Assembly: GCA_934307695.1 (NCBI GenBank) | Contig: CAKRCS010000005.1 | Coordinates: forward strand, 131,675-195,674 | Origin: an uncultured Agathobacter sp. | GTDB taxonomy: Bacteria; Bacillota; Clostridia; Lachnospirales; Lachnospiraceae | Direction: 5' to 3' | Length of the DNA: 64,000 nt | Shown: positions 45,213 to 54,303 of the stretch, piece by piece | Numbering within the stretch: position 1 is the stretch's first letter | Layout: each line of letters opens with the position of its first letter | The notes under the pieces: generated by a model | The model's input: the letters and a program-made list of their open reading frames with translations, nothing else | Told to the model about the DNA's origin: nothing | Database searches by the model: none | Translations under genes and position numbers: made by a program

Positions 45213-48113
45213 ATGACACAACAAAAAAGGTTAATGAAGCGATTATGGAGTGTGATGCTTGCACTTGCAATGGTGGTTACGCTGATACCGGCTATGCAGA
45301 CGAAGGTGCAGGCTGCGGAAGAAGGATATACGCTTACTTATGACTATGGTGATGGGAGACCGGTTAAGGTGCTAACTGGGCAGACAGAGATCCAAAAGCT
45401 TGAGAAGCCAACCAAGAATGGATTTACGTTTTATGGGTGGATAGACACTGAGGATACTTCTTATTGCAAATGGGGAAAAGCACCCATAAAAAAGGACGGA
45501 ATGATTCTTACGGAAGATACTACTCTATATGCAATGTGGTACAAGGAGTATGACAACATGATATATTTACTCTTGTACGGCGGTAATGGCTTGCGCTTGT
45601 GGAATGTACCTTCTGAATACGCCCAAAAAGATATTGTCGTTCCGGATGAGATTGATGGGCTGCCGGTTACGGAATTGGGAAAAAATTCTTTTTATCCTGT
45701 GGCGTACAACGTTGAAACAATAAAAGTTGGCTCGAATGTTACAAAGATAGGAACAATTTTTGAAGATTGTCTAAGTTATAACCTGAATGATAGGAAGTGC
45801 TACCCTACCTTAAAGAGCATTACAATCCCGGATAGCGTGACAGAAATTGGTGTTGATGCTTTCGCATTTTGTGATCAGTTGACTGAAGTTACAATTCCGG
45901 CAGGGGTAAGGGAGATTGAAGACTTTGCTTTTTATGGTTGCAGTGCGTTGAGAGAAGTAAGAATTGAAGGGGTACTGACGGAGATTAAGGTAGGTGCGTT
46001 TGGAGCCTGCACCAGTCTGGAAAAAATATACTACGGCGGAACGGAGGCACAGTGGAACAATGAGCTTAGCCGGGAAGACGATAATGACGGGTATTATCAT
46101 GGCATCAAATTTGCCGATGAGTGGAAGTTGAATACGCCTGATTTTGAGATGGTATTTGAAAACCAGCGTTTTGTTGTTGATTTTGACAAAAATCTGAGTG
46201 GTTATCCGGCAGCAGTAGCGAAGTACATGGTGGCTGAAAAAGGAGCAAAGATCACGGAGCCGGAGGCACCTACCGCAGACGGATATACATTTGCCGGCTG
46301 GTATAAGGATAAGGAGTGCACAGAAGCAAACAAGTGGAATTTTGCCACGGATGCAGTAACCGGGGATATGACACTTTATGCAAAGTGGATAGACAATAGC
46401 ATTCCTGCTGAACCAGAAAATCCCAATGGGTATACGATTACCTTAGATTACAGTGACGGAAGAGACGTTAAGGTGCTGACCGGGCAGACAAAGATCCCGG
46501 CGCTTGAGAAACCGGCCAAGGAGGGCTATACGTTCTACGAATGGTCAACGAATAAGGACAGCGCCTATAATGAAAATGTGCAGGAAGGGAAAGCTCTTAC
46601 AGAGGATATTACACTGTATGCAGTATGGCAGAAAGAGTATGACGATATCACATACACGCTGTTATATGGTGGAAATAGCTTTCGATTGTGGAGTGTACCA
46701 TGGAAATACAGCAAAACGGATATCGTAGTTCCGGATAAGGTTGATGGAATACCGGTTACCGAATTGGGACTGGATTCTTTTCTTGGTGTAAAGGATAAGG
46801 TTGAAACCATAAAAGTTGGGGCGAATGTCACAAGGATAGAAGATATTTTTGAATACGGAAGCGCAACCTTAAAGAGCATTACCATTCCGGACAACGTAAC
46901 TGTAATTTCCGGGAATGCTTTTAGTGAGTGTACCGCATTGACGGAAATAACAATTCCGGCAGGGGTAAAATGGATTTCCTATAATGTGTTTAGCGGTTGC
47001 ACATCTTTAAAGGAAGTAAGACTCGAAGGTGTTGTGACAGAGATCTATCCTGGAGCATTTAAGAATTGCACTAGTCTGGAGAAAATATATTATGGAGGAA
47101 CCGAAGCCCAGTGGAACAATAAACTGAGCAGGGCAAATGATTTTTCGGGAAGATTCCATAGCATCAAGTTTGAATCCGGCTGGAAGGATGGCGCTGCTGA
47201 TTTTGAGGTAGTATTTGAAAACAAGCAGTTTGTTGTTTCTTTTGATGAAAATGGCAATGAAATTACATACTCAATGCCACAATATATGACTGCGGGAAAA
47301 GATACCGTGATCGATCCGCCGGAAAATCCGACATCCTACAGAGGATGTACATTTGCGGGCTGGTACAAGGATAAGGAATGCACAGAAGCAAATGCGTGGA
47401 ATTTTGCTACGGATACAGTAACCGGAGATACAACGCTTTATGCAAAGTGGGTAAAGGATAGCAGCACTCCTTCAAAACCGGAAGAACCGAAGCAGGACGA
47501 GACCAAGCCGGAAAATCCAAAACAGGACGAGGTAAAGCAGGAGCAGACAACCCAGACAGAAACCGAGCCGCAGGAGACGGAAACAAGAGAGCTTGCGACT
47601 GATGCAGAGGGCAATATCATCGAGAAAACCACGACCAAGGATACCGCCACCGGAACAATCCGGACCAAGGTTGTTATGTGGGAGCCTTCAACCGGTGATC
47701 AGTATGTCATTAAGTCCACTGAGACGAAGGACGGCACGATAACCTATTCTTCTGTGTTCCTGTTTACAAAGAATGCTACGATCACGAAGGAACAGGCGAA
47801 GCGGGCAGAGGAGCTTGCCAAGAAGAAAAATGCGCCGCTGCTTGTATTCGTACATAACGCAAAGGGTGAACTTCTTTACAAGGTCAAGATCAACACAAAG
47901 TATGTAAAGAAAAATACTACATTGAGCGCATACAGATATAACGAAAAGACGTTGACCTATTCAAAGCTCAAGAAGAAATATCAGACCGTAAAGAGTGACG
48001 CGGATGCCAATATCGAGTGCGATTTCAACAAGACCAGCTCAACCAAGCGGTATGTGCTTGTGTCAAAGGAGCAGGCAAAGCGGATCGACAAAAAGATCGC
48101 AAAAACGAAATAG
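45213..48113 (+). CDS. BspA-like leucine-rich surface protein with two tandem modules
   Basis: This 966-residue secreted protein has a signal peptide (MTQQKRLMKRLWSVMLALAM to about AQA, cut near residue 34). Two similar modules span about residues 36-395 and 404-748. Each holds an InlB-type beta repeat (GFTFYGW / LYAMW), an LRR_5 stretch (KSITIPDSVTEIG, LTEVTIPAGVREI, CTSLEKIYYGGTEAQW) and a second beta repeat (YTFAGWYKDKECTEAN, TLYAKW). A Pro/Glu/Lys/Gln-rich linker at about 748-790 leads to a C-terminal Lys-rich domain. There is no LPxTG, so anchoring is unknown. Such proteins bind host or neighbour surfaces. The site AGGAGG is strong. Confidence 0.88.
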   Translation: MTQQKRLMKRLWSVMLALAMVVTLIPAMQTKVQAAEEGYTLTYDYGDGRPVKVLTGQTEIQKLEKPTKNGFTFYGWIDTEDTSYCKWGKAPIKKDGMILTEDTTLYAMWYKEYDNMIYLLLYGGNGLRLWNVPSEYAQKDIVVPDEIDGLPVTELGKNSFYPVAYNVETIKVGSNVTKIGTIFEDCLSYNLNDRKCYPTLKSITIPDSVTEIGVDAFAFCDQLTEVTIPAGVREIEDFAFYGCSALREVRIEGVLTEIKVGAFGACTSLEKIYYGGTEAQWNNELSREDDNDGYYHGIKFADEWKLNTPDFEMVFENQRFVVDFDKNLSGYPAAVAKYMVAEKGAKITEPEAPTADGYTFAGWYKDKECTEANKWNFATDAVTGDMTLYAKWIDNSIPAEPENPNGYTITLDYSDGRDVKVLTGQTKIPALEKPAKEGYTFYEWSTNKDSAYNENVQEGKALTEDITLYAVWQKEYDDITYTLLYGGNSFRLWSVPWKYSKTDIVVPDKVDGIPVTELGLDSFLGVKDKVETIKVGANVTRIEDIFEYGSATLKSITIPDNVTVISGNAFSECTALTEITIPAGVKWISYNVFSGCTSLKEVRLEGVVTEIYPGAFKNCTSLEKIYYGGTEAQWNNKLSRANDFSGRFHSIKFESGWKDGAADFEVVFENKQFVVSFDENGNEITYSMPQYMTAGKDTVIDPPENPTSYRGCTFAGWYKDKECTEANAWNFATDTVTGDTTLYAKWVKDSSTPSKPEEPKQDETKPENPKQDEVKQEQTTQTETEPQETETRELATDAEGNIIEKTTTKDTATGTIRTKVVMWEPSTGDQYVIKSTETKDGTITYSSVFLFTKNATITKEQAKRAEELAKKKNAPLLVFVHNAKGELLYKVKINTKYVKKNTTLSAYRYNEKTLTYSKLKKKYQTVKSDADANIECDFNKTSSTKRYVLVSKEQAKRIDKKIAKTK

Positions 48114-48156
48114 GAATCTGGCAAAAAACGGAAATTTAAAATGGAACAATAATCTA

Positions 48157-48187
48157 CGGGGCTGGCAGCAATGTCAGCCCTTTTTCC
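48157..48187 (+). terminator. Terminator after the LRR protein gene
   Basis: GGGCTG and TCAGCCC form a stem with a CAGCAATG loop region, followed by TTTTT. Confidence 0.8.
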
Positions 48188-48291
48188 ATGCAGAAAAGGA
48201 CGAGCGTGCAAAGAAATTCGCAAAATGTGTATAATACCTTTATTATATGGAGAGCCAATTAAGATTACGCTAAGAGATAGCAGAGGAGGAA

Positions 48292-48423
48292 ATGAGTGCA
48301 TCAGGCGGGGAACAGAGTACATCAGGAGAAACCGAGTACATCAGGCAGGAATCGAGAGACGCTTTATTTGTAAAGCTATCAAAGCGTAAGTTCCCCTTTG
48401 ACACACCCGCCCACATAGAGTAA
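48292..48423 (+). CDS. Possible 43-codon small protein with repeats
   Basis: A small frame begins MSASGGEQSTSGETEY after GAGGAGGAA and ends FPFDTPAHIE. Its first part is built from three imperfect tandem copies, about 20 bp each, of GAGTACATCAGGxxGGAA. The unit changes frame between copies, so the DNA repeat rather than the protein may be the conserved item. No family recognised. The end of the frame contains a promoter for the next gene. Confidence 0.35.
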   Translation: MSASGGEQSTSGETEYIRQESRDALFVKLSKRKFPFDTPAHIE

Positions 48424-48426
48424 TAT
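48398..48426 (+). promoter_or_regulatory. Strong predicted promoter before the CheX-receiver gene
   Basis: A perfect TTGACA (48398-48403) and TAATAT (48421-48426) are separated by 17 bp. It lies 70 bp before the ATG. Confidence 0.7.
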
Positions 48427-48495
48427 TTAAGTATCACTTTGAAATACTTGTCAGAATTTGTCGGATATTTCAGAGATCATTTAGGGGGTAATACA

Positions 48496-49800
48496 ATGTT
48501 TACACAGTTATTTGGAAAGTATCTTGTTGACGAGAGTGTAATCTCGGCGGAGGACAACCGCGCGATCCATGAGGAGATGAATCAGACCAGAGTAAAGCTG
48601 GGAACGATCGCGGTCGCGGATGGTGTTTTAAGTCTGGCACAGGTGGAGGAGATCAATCATCTGCAGACGCAGAAGGACAAGCGGTTCGGGGATCTGGCGA
48701 TCGAGCTTGGGTATATCGATGAGGCTCGTCTGGATGGGATGCTGTCGAAGCAGGGGAATGCTTCCATGAAATATTATCAGATTCTCAATGAGAAAAAGGA
48801 CATTTCCATGGAGCAGATCGATGGATATGTAAAGGCGTTCCAGAAGAGCTACGGATTTACGGATAATGAGCTTGAGGCGATAAAGAATGATGATTATGGA
48901 ACCTTGATCTCGTTCTTTGCACTGGTAAGGGACAAACTGATTACGGATCTTGCGGGACTTGTCATGCGTAACCTGACAAGGTTTGTTTCAAGTGATTTCT
49001 ATTTTGGAAGAATGAAGCGCTGCACGGATTATAGCTACAATATTCTTGCAGGACAGAAAACCTACGGCAGCAATGAAGTGTATCTTGGTTTTGCAGCGAA
49101 GGAAGATCCGGAAGGAATCATTGAGCTGGCGAAGGGCTATGCAAGAGGCGTTGCCATCAGCGGCAGTGAAGAGGTGTACGATGCACTGTGCGAGTTCGCC
49201 AACTTAAATAATGGATTATTGTCCTCCGAGCTTAGCAAGCATGACGAATTTTCCGATATGAATCCACCTCAGGTATTTTTGCAGCAGGAGATCACGGGAA
49301 CTGCGTATGTGATGCCGATTTTTATCCGGGACAAGCAGCTTGATCTGGTCATTTCCACCGATCCACAGTTCGTACCGGGTACGAACGAGCACAAGCTTGC
49401 AATCTCTAAGAATGATACGATCGCAGACGCATCCGCAGATGCAAAGCGGATTCTTGTCGTGGATGATTCTTCCCTGATCCGCAAGATGCTAAGACAACTG
49501 CTTGAAAAGAATGATTACACGGTGGCTGCCGAGGCTGTCAACGGAGTCGAGGCGGTGGAGCTTTATGCGAAGGTTAAGCCGGATCTGGTGACGCTCGACG
49601 TCACGATGCCGGTGATGGATGGTGTTGAAGCACTCAGGCAGATTAAGGAAGCTGATCCGCAGGCAAAGGTCATCATGGTTACCGCCGCAGGGCAGAAGAA
49701 CCGGATTCTCGAAGCCTTAAAGCTTGGCGCGAATGCTTTTATCTCCAAGCCGTTTGACGAGGCGGACCTGCTTAAGAACCTGGAGAACGCATTGCAGTAA
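48496..49800 (+). CDS. CheX-like protein with C-terminal response receiver
   Basis: The 434-residue protein has an N-terminal region of two helical repeats (about residues 1-100, GTIAVADGVLSLAQVEEI, FGDLAIELGYIDEARLD) like those of type II secretion/GspE-N proteins. A CheX/CheC-like phosphatase fold follows at about 140-300. A CheY-type receiver lies at about 316-434, with ILVVDDSSLIRKM, phospho-acceptor Asp in TLDVTMPVMDG and Lys in SKPFDEADLL. Such order (receiver last) is uncommon. The ATG at 48496 has AGGGGG. It probably tunes a chemotaxis or phosphorelay pathway; no partner genes are adjacent. Confidence 0.75.
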   Translation: MFTQLFGKYLVDESVISAEDNRAIHEEMNQTRVKLGTIAVADGVLSLAQVEEINHLQTQKDKRFGDLAIELGYIDEARLDGMLSKQGNASMKYYQILNEKKDISMEQIDGYVKAFQKSYGFTDNELEAIKNDDYGTLISFFALVRDKLITDLAGLVMRNLTRFVSSDFYFGRMKRCTDYSYNILAGQKTYGSNEVYLGFAAKEDPEGIIELAKGYARGVAISGSEEVYDALCEFANLNNGLLSSELSKHDEFSDMNPPQVFLQQEITGTAYVMPIFIRDKQLDLVISTDPQFVPGTNEHKLAISKNDTIADASADAKRILVVDDSSLIRKMLRQLLEKNDYTVAAEAVNGVEAVELYAKVKPDLVTLDVTMPVMDGVEALRQIKEADPQAKVIMVTAAGQKNRILEALKLGANAFISKPFDEADLLKNLENALQ

Positions 49801-49829
49801 TCATCAGCGTGAAAAATAAATAGCCGTAA

Positions 49830-49867
49830 AATGCCATTGAATACGAAAAATCAATGGCATTTTTTAA
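49830..49867 (+). terminator. Rho-independent terminator
   Basis: AATGCCATTGA pairs with TCAATGGCATT, followed by TTTT. Confidence 0.9.
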
Positions 49868-49990
49868 AAAGCATCGGGATTTTTTGGGCATCGAAAGTCA
49901 TTTTGGAAAAAGAAATCGATGCAACAAAGCCCGGACAATTCTTGCAACGCAGCAGAGGAAAAAGACAAGGGAATACTTTTTAGATTAACA

Positions 49991-50033
49991 AGGACAGTTT
50001 TTCAGCTATTGATGGCTGAAAAACTGTCTTTTT
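49991..50033 (+). terminator. Orphan strong hairpin with T-run
   Basis: GACAGTTTTTCAGC and GCTGAAAAACTGTC form a perfect 14-bp stem around an eight-base loop, followed by TTTTTG. No clear gene precedes it after the terminator at 49867. It may end a small RNA or be a backup terminator. The rest of the gap 49801-50236 has only a degenerate palindromic region (50045-50110) and the VanZ promoter. Confidence 0.6.
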
Positions 50034-50126
50034 GTTTCAACGGGATGTTCTTCGCTGCGGTAAGGATGTGCTTGCGAGTTCATGCGGCGCAAAGAAACTC
50101 TTGGCTGCCGTAAACATAAGAAATTC

Positions 50127-50180
50127 TTAAGGAAAGTTAAGGGAATCTTGATGGCATGCACCCGGTGCAGATGCTACAAT
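50127..50180 (+). promoter_or_regulatory. Activator-type promoter of the VanZ gene
   Basis: Two direct repeats TTAAGG at 50127-50132 and 50137-50142 are exactly 10 bp apart, as OmpR-family regulators bind. TACAAT at 50175-50180 serves as -10 with a poor -35. A related TTAAG cluster precedes yajC. Confidence 0.45.
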
Positions 50181-50236
50181 AGCCCAAAGGCAGGCACTTT
50201 TCAAATGCCTGCGAAAGCGTAGTAAGGAGAAGAAAT

Positions 50237-50812
50237 ATGTTAATGCTGGAGGAATTACTTGGCTATGTTCTGATCGGTGCTGTCGGGCTGATCCTGTTGG
50301 CAGTGCTGTATTTGCCGGTCTATTTTATCTTGAAAAATCGCATCTCGATGCCACGGCAGCTGGCGTATTTTCTGTTTATCGGGTGCGTGCTTGTGATCGC
50401 AGGCGCAACGGTACTGGAGACGGTGATCATCCGGATCGCGGACGGCATGCCGCTTTTGTCTGCCACGCACTCGCTCAACCTGATCCCGTTCCAGTTTATC
50501 ACCACGGAGTGGGGCATGAGCACGCGAAAGCAGATCACGCAGGAAATCGCCAATGTCATGATGTTTGTTCCGCTTGGCTTTATTTTTCCGGCGGTGTATA
50601 AGCGGCTGCGCAGATGCAGATGGACAATCCTTTGTACGATGGGCGTATCCTTCTGCATCGAGTCCATGCAGTATTTCATTGGAAGATCCGCAGACGTGGA
50701 TGACGTTCTCTTAAATACCTGCGGCGGAGCGATCGGGTATCTGCTCTTTATCGCCTTTTCCCGCCTTTTCAAAGACCGGCAGAACTGGAAACGGTTCATC
50801 GGAACTGAGTAG
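50237..50812 (+). CDS. VanZ-family membrane protein
   Basis: The 191-residue integral membrane protein has about five hydrophobic segments and the VanZ core: LIPFQFITTEW, EIANVMMFVPLGFIFPAVY, and IESMQYFIGRSADVDDVLLNTCGGAIGYLLF. VanZ-type proteins lower sensitivity to teicoplanin-like antibiotics in some species, but most family members have no known job. The AAGGAG site supports ATG 50237; a second ATG six bases on is also possible. Single-gene unit with its own promoter. Confidence 0.85.
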   Translation: MLMLEELLGYVLIGAVGLILLAVLYLPVYFILKNRISMPRQLAYFLFIGCVLVIAGATVLETVIIRIADGMPLLSATHSLNLIPFQFITTEWGMSTRKQITQEIANVMMFVPLGFIFPAVYKRLRRCRWTILCTMGVSFCIESMQYFIGRSADVDDVLLNTCGGAIGYLLFIAFSRLFKDRQNWKRFIGTE

Positions 50813-50900
50813 ACCGGAATTTTGGTCAAAAGATCAAACCTCTCCATCAATCATCTGTTATAGTATAGCTATCATCGATGATCAACATAAGGAGCGGAAT

Positions 50901-51722
50901 ATGCAACAACTGGAAATCCTGACAAATGCATTGGAGTATATCGAGAAGAATCTTGCGGCACCGATAAAAACGGAGGAGGTTGCAGCAAGCTGCTATTGCT
51001 CAAAAACTTCGCTTGAGAATATTTTTCGGAGTTTGCAGAATATCAGTGTTCACGATTATATTACAAGACGACGCATGACGCTTGCGGGGCGGGAGCTGTT
51101 TGTTCATCCCAACAAGCGGATCATTGATATCGCGATGGATTTTGGCTATACCAGCAATGAAGCATTTACCCGTTCCTTCTATCAGGTATGGAACTGCACA
51201 CCGTCGGAATTTCGTAAAAAAGATCATTTCGCGGAGCTGTTTCCAAAGTATGTAAGCTATGTTCAAGTTGGTGATGGAGGTATTCGGATGGAAAGGAAAA
51301 ATGTAGATATCAGTGAGCTTTACGACTTGTTTACGGAGAGGAAGGAGTGCTATCTGGTGTATTGCGACATCCGGTTTCTGATGCGGATCAACGATATTTC
51401 CAGAAAAGCGGGAGACCTTGCGATCCTTGAGGCACTTAACCGCATGAATGCAGCGGCTTCGCAGGAGGACTATGTGTTTCGGATCGGCGCGGACGAATTT
51501 GTGATGCTGACAGGCAGCAGGGATGTTGCGTATGCAGAGCAGATTGTACAGAAGCTCTTAGCGCAAAATGGACAGCCAATCAATTATGAGGGGCAGGAAA
51601 TCCCGGTGACATTATATGTGGGCTTGATGCAGTCTAAGCAGCATTTTGTATGTTATCGGAATCTGTTAAATGAACTTTATGGAAAAATGCTCGAAAAAAA
51701 GAAAGAGATGGATGAAAAATAA
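50901..51722 (+). CDS. AraC-type HTH fused to a degenerate GGDEF domain
   Basis: The 273-residue protein has an AraC/XylS DNA-binding domain at about 8-108 (EEVAASCYCSKTSLENIF, RIIDIAMDFGYTSNEAFTRSFYQVWNCTPSEFR). A GGDEF-like domain follows at about 138-265. The latter keeps the substrate-binding Asp region CDIRFLMRINDISRKAGDLAIL and has the signature changed to RIGADEF near residue 196. One-Gly variants can be active or only bind nucleotide. DNA binding plus cyclic-dinucleotide enzyme in one small chain is unusual. Own promoter likely; no operon partner. A terminator follows near 51840. Confidence 0.85.
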   Translation: MQQLEILTNALEYIEKNLAAPIKTEEVAASCYCSKTSLENIFRSLQNISVHDYITRRRMTLAGRELFVHPNKRIIDIAMDFGYTSNEAFTRSFYQVWNCTPSEFRKKDHFAELFPKYVSYVQVGDGGIRMERKNVDISELYDLFTERKECYLVYCDIRFLMRINDISRKAGDLAILEALNRMNAAASQEDYVFRIGADEFVMLTGSRDVAYAEQIVQKLLAQNGQPINYEGQEIPVTLYVGLMQSKQHFVCYRNLLNELYGKMLEKKKEMDEK

Positions 51723-51816
51723 TACTTGAAAAATTTTTTCGCTCATTATACAATATGTTTGTTATATGACTGACGGAATGATGTGGAGAGCACCACATGG
51801 AGTATAACGAGTAAAT

Positions 51817-51861
51817 GCCGACCGTCTGGGCGAGAGAGTCCGGGCGTGTCGGTTTTTTTGT
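51817..51861 (+). terminator. Rho-independent terminator
   Basis: CCGAC pairs with GTCGG around a GC-rich arm (CGTCTGGGCG / GTCCGGGCG) and is followed by a seven-T run. Confidence 0.7.
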
Positions 51862-51938
51862 TCCTTTTTTCTGGGAAAAGACCGTTTTGGAGCTTATGTA
51901 TTTTTTTCAATACGGCTGGAAATACATAGGTAGGACTC

Positions 51939-51974
51939 TTGACAAACTATATTAGTTAGTGTAGTCTAACCTAA
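51939..51974 (+). promoter_or_regulatory. pflB promoter with DtxR/IdeR-like operator
   Basis: A perfect TTGACA (51939-51944), 17-bp spacer and TAGTCT (51962-51967) form the promoter. Overlapping the -10 is TTAGTGTAGTCTAACCTAA (51956-51974), which matches the DtxR/IdeR consensus TTAGGTTAGCCTAACCTAA at 16 of 19 bases. This suggests metal-dependent repression of the pfl operon. The match was counted by eye; no such regulator gene is in the window. Confidence 0.6.
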
Positions 51975-52059
51975 CCAAAGGGTACTATGCATTCCTCAAA
52001 AATCAGAATGAGCAGGTTTGCATCATGCAAGGCTACACGGGTAGCAGAAGGAGAGAAAC

Positions 52060-54288
52060 ATGCAGAAAGAATGGAGAAGCTTCCAGGGCGGAGCCTGGGA
52101 AACAGAAGTAAACGTGAGGGATTTTATCCAGAAGAACTATCGTCCATACGATGGGGATGATTCCTTTTTGGAGGGACCGACACAGGATACAACCGATCTT
52201 TGGGATCAGGTATTAGAGTTATCCAAGCAGGAGCGTGAGGCCGGCGGTGTTTTAGATATGGACACAAAGATCATTTCCACGATCACCTCCCACGGACCGG
52301 GATATTTAGATAAAGACAAAGAAAAAATTGTTGGTTTTCAGACAGACAAGCCGTTCAAGCGTGCATTGCAGCCGTATGGCGGAATCCGCATGGCGGTAAA
52401 GGCTTGCGAGGACAACGGATATACCGTGGATCCGGAAGTTGTGGAGTATTTTACCACACACAGAAAGACACACAATGCCGGCGTTTTTGATGCTTACACA
52501 CCGGAGATGCGCGCGTGCAGAAGCGCCCACATCATTACCGGACTTCCGGATGCTTACGGACGCGGACGTATCATCGGCGATTACAGAAGACCGGCACTTT
52601 ATGGTGTGGATCGTCTGATCGAGGACAAGAAGGAGCAGCTTAACACCACCCGTACCATCATGTATTCTGATGTTATCCGAGAGAGAGAGGAGCTGTCCGA
52701 GCAGATCCGCGCGCTGGAGATGTTAAAGAAGCTGGCAGAAATTTACGGTTGTGATATTTCAAAACCTGCAAATAATGTATTAGAGGCAACGCAGGCAGTT
52801 TATTTTTCCTATCTCGCAGCTGTAAAGGAGCAGAACGGTGCGGCAATGTCACTCGGACGTACCTCGACCTTCCTTGACATCTATGCGGAGCGAGATCTTG
52901 CAGAGGGAACCTTCACAGAGAAGGAGATCCAGGAGATCGTAGATCAGTTTGTCATGAAGCTGCGTCTGGTAAAATTCGCACGTACACCGGAATACAACAC
53001 CATTTTTGCGGGAGATCCGACCTGGGTAACCGAGTCGATCGGCGGAATCGGTGTTGACGGCAGACACATGGTAACAAAGATGTCCTACCGTTACTTAAAT
53101 ACATTAAACAACATCGGCGCAGCACCGGAGCCGAACATGACCGTTCTTTGGTCTGTAAAGCTCCCGGACAATTTCAAAAAGTTCTGTGCAGAGACTTCCA
53201 TCAAGCATTCTGCCATCCAGTATGAGAATGATGACATCATGCGTGTGGTTCATGGGGATGATTACGGCATTGCCTGCTGCGTATCTTCCATGCGGATCGG
53301 AAAGGAGATGCAGTTCTTCGGAGCAAGAGCAAACCTTGCAAAATGTCTCCTTTACGCGATCAACGGCGGTGTGGATGAGATGACCGGAAAGCAGGTCGGA
53401 CCGAAGTATCGTCCGATCACCTCCGAGTATCTGGACTACGACGAGGTCTGGGATAAGTACAAGGATATGATGAAGTGGCTGGCAGGTGTCTATGTCAACG
53501 CACTCAACATCATTCACTATATGCATGACAAGTATTGCTATGAGAAGCTTGAAATGGCGCTTCATGACAAGAACGTCAGAAGATGGTTTGCAACCGGTAT
53601 CGCAGGATTTTCCGTTGTAGCGGATTCCCTTTCTGCGATCAAGTATGCAAAGGTGAAGCCGATCCGCGACGAGAACGGCGTGACCGTCGACTTCGAGATT
53701 GAGGGAGATTTCCCGAAATACGGCAATGATGATGACCGTGTGGATGAAATCGCAAAGCAGGTGCTTCACACCTTTATCGGCTATGTAAAGGGCAACCACA
53801 CCTACCGCGGCGGTATCCAGACCACCTCGATCCTTACCATCACTTCCAACGTGTCCTACGGTAAAAACACCGGAGCAACACCGGATGGAAGAAAGAAGGG
53901 CGTTGCGTTTGCACCGGGAGCAAATCCGATGCACGGACGCGATACACATGGTGCAGTCGCTTCGCTTGCATCTGTTGCAAAGATCCCGTTCATGGATTCT
54001 CAGGACGGTATCTCCAACACCTTTACCATTGTGCCGGATGCTCTTGGAAAGGATGAAAACGGACAGGAGCAGAACCTTGTCTCACTGCTTGACGGCTATG
54101 TGGCACAGGGCGGACACCATCTGAATGTCAACGTATTAAACAGGGATACACTCTTAGATGCACAGAAGCATCCGGAGCTTTATCCGCAGCTTACCATCCG
54201 CGTGTCCGGATATGCGGTAAACTTTATCAAGCTGACCAAAGAACAGCAGGATGAGGTCATCGCGCGTACCTTCCACGAGCGGATGTAG
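52060..54288 (+). CDS. pflB: Formate C-acetyltransferase (pyruvate formate-lyase)
   Basis: PFL splits pyruvate with CoA into acetyl-CoA and formate by a glycyl-radical mechanism in anaerobes. The 742-residue protein has the catalytic Cys pair in [13 protein letters not shown] and the C-terminal radical loop [20 protein letters not shown] with the radical Gly in SGYAV. Length and order match PflB rather than glycerol or choline lyases. Site GGAGAG. pflA follows by 15 bp. Expression is probably set by the promoter/iron-type box upstream. Confidence 0.98.
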   Translation: MQKEWRSFQGGAWETEVNVRDFIQKNYRPYDGDDSFLEGPTQDTTDLWDQVLELSKQEREAGGVLDMDTKIISTITSHGPGYLDKDKEKIVGFQTDKPFKRALQPYGGIRMAVKACEDNGYTVDPEVVEYFTTHRKTHNAGVFDAYTPEMRACRSAHIITGLPDAYGRGRIIGDYRRPALYGVDRLIEDKKEQLNTTRTIMYSDVIREREELSEQIRALEMLKKLAEIYGCDISKPANNVLEATQAVYFSYLAAVKEQNGAAMSLGRTSTFLDIYAERDLAEGTFTEKEIQEIVDQFVMKLRLVKFARTPEYNTIFAGDPTWVTESIGGIGVDGRHMVTKMSYRYLNTLNNIGAAPEPNMTVLWSVKLPDNFKKFCAETSIKHSAIQYENDDIMRVVHGDDYGIACCVSSMRIGKEMQFFGARANLAKCLLYAINGGVDEMTGKQVGPKYRPITSEYLDYDEVWDKYKDMMKWLAGVYVNALNIIHYMHDKYCYEKLEMALHDKNVRRWFATGIAGFSVVADSLSAIKYAKVKPIRDENGVTVDFEIEGDFPKYGNDDDRVDEIAKQVLHTFIGYVKGNHTYRGGIQTTSILTITSNVSYGKNTGATPDGRKKGVAFAPGANPMHGRDTHGAVASLASVAKIPFMDSQDGISNTFTIVPDALGKDENGQEQNLVSLLDGYVAQGGHHLNVNVLNRDTLLDAQKHPELYPQLTIRVSGYAVNFIKLTKEQQDEVIARTFHERM

Positions 54289-54303
54289 AAAAAGGAGTCT
54301 GAT

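Noticed and set aside
48292..48360. Repeats considered as a CRISPR array
   Set aside because: Units are about 20 bp, imperfect, adjacent without unique spacers, and no cas genes are present.
49919..50113. 64-codon frame over the orphan hairpin
   Set aside because: It runs through a perfect terminator-like stem and a degenerate palindrome, and has no good ribosome site.
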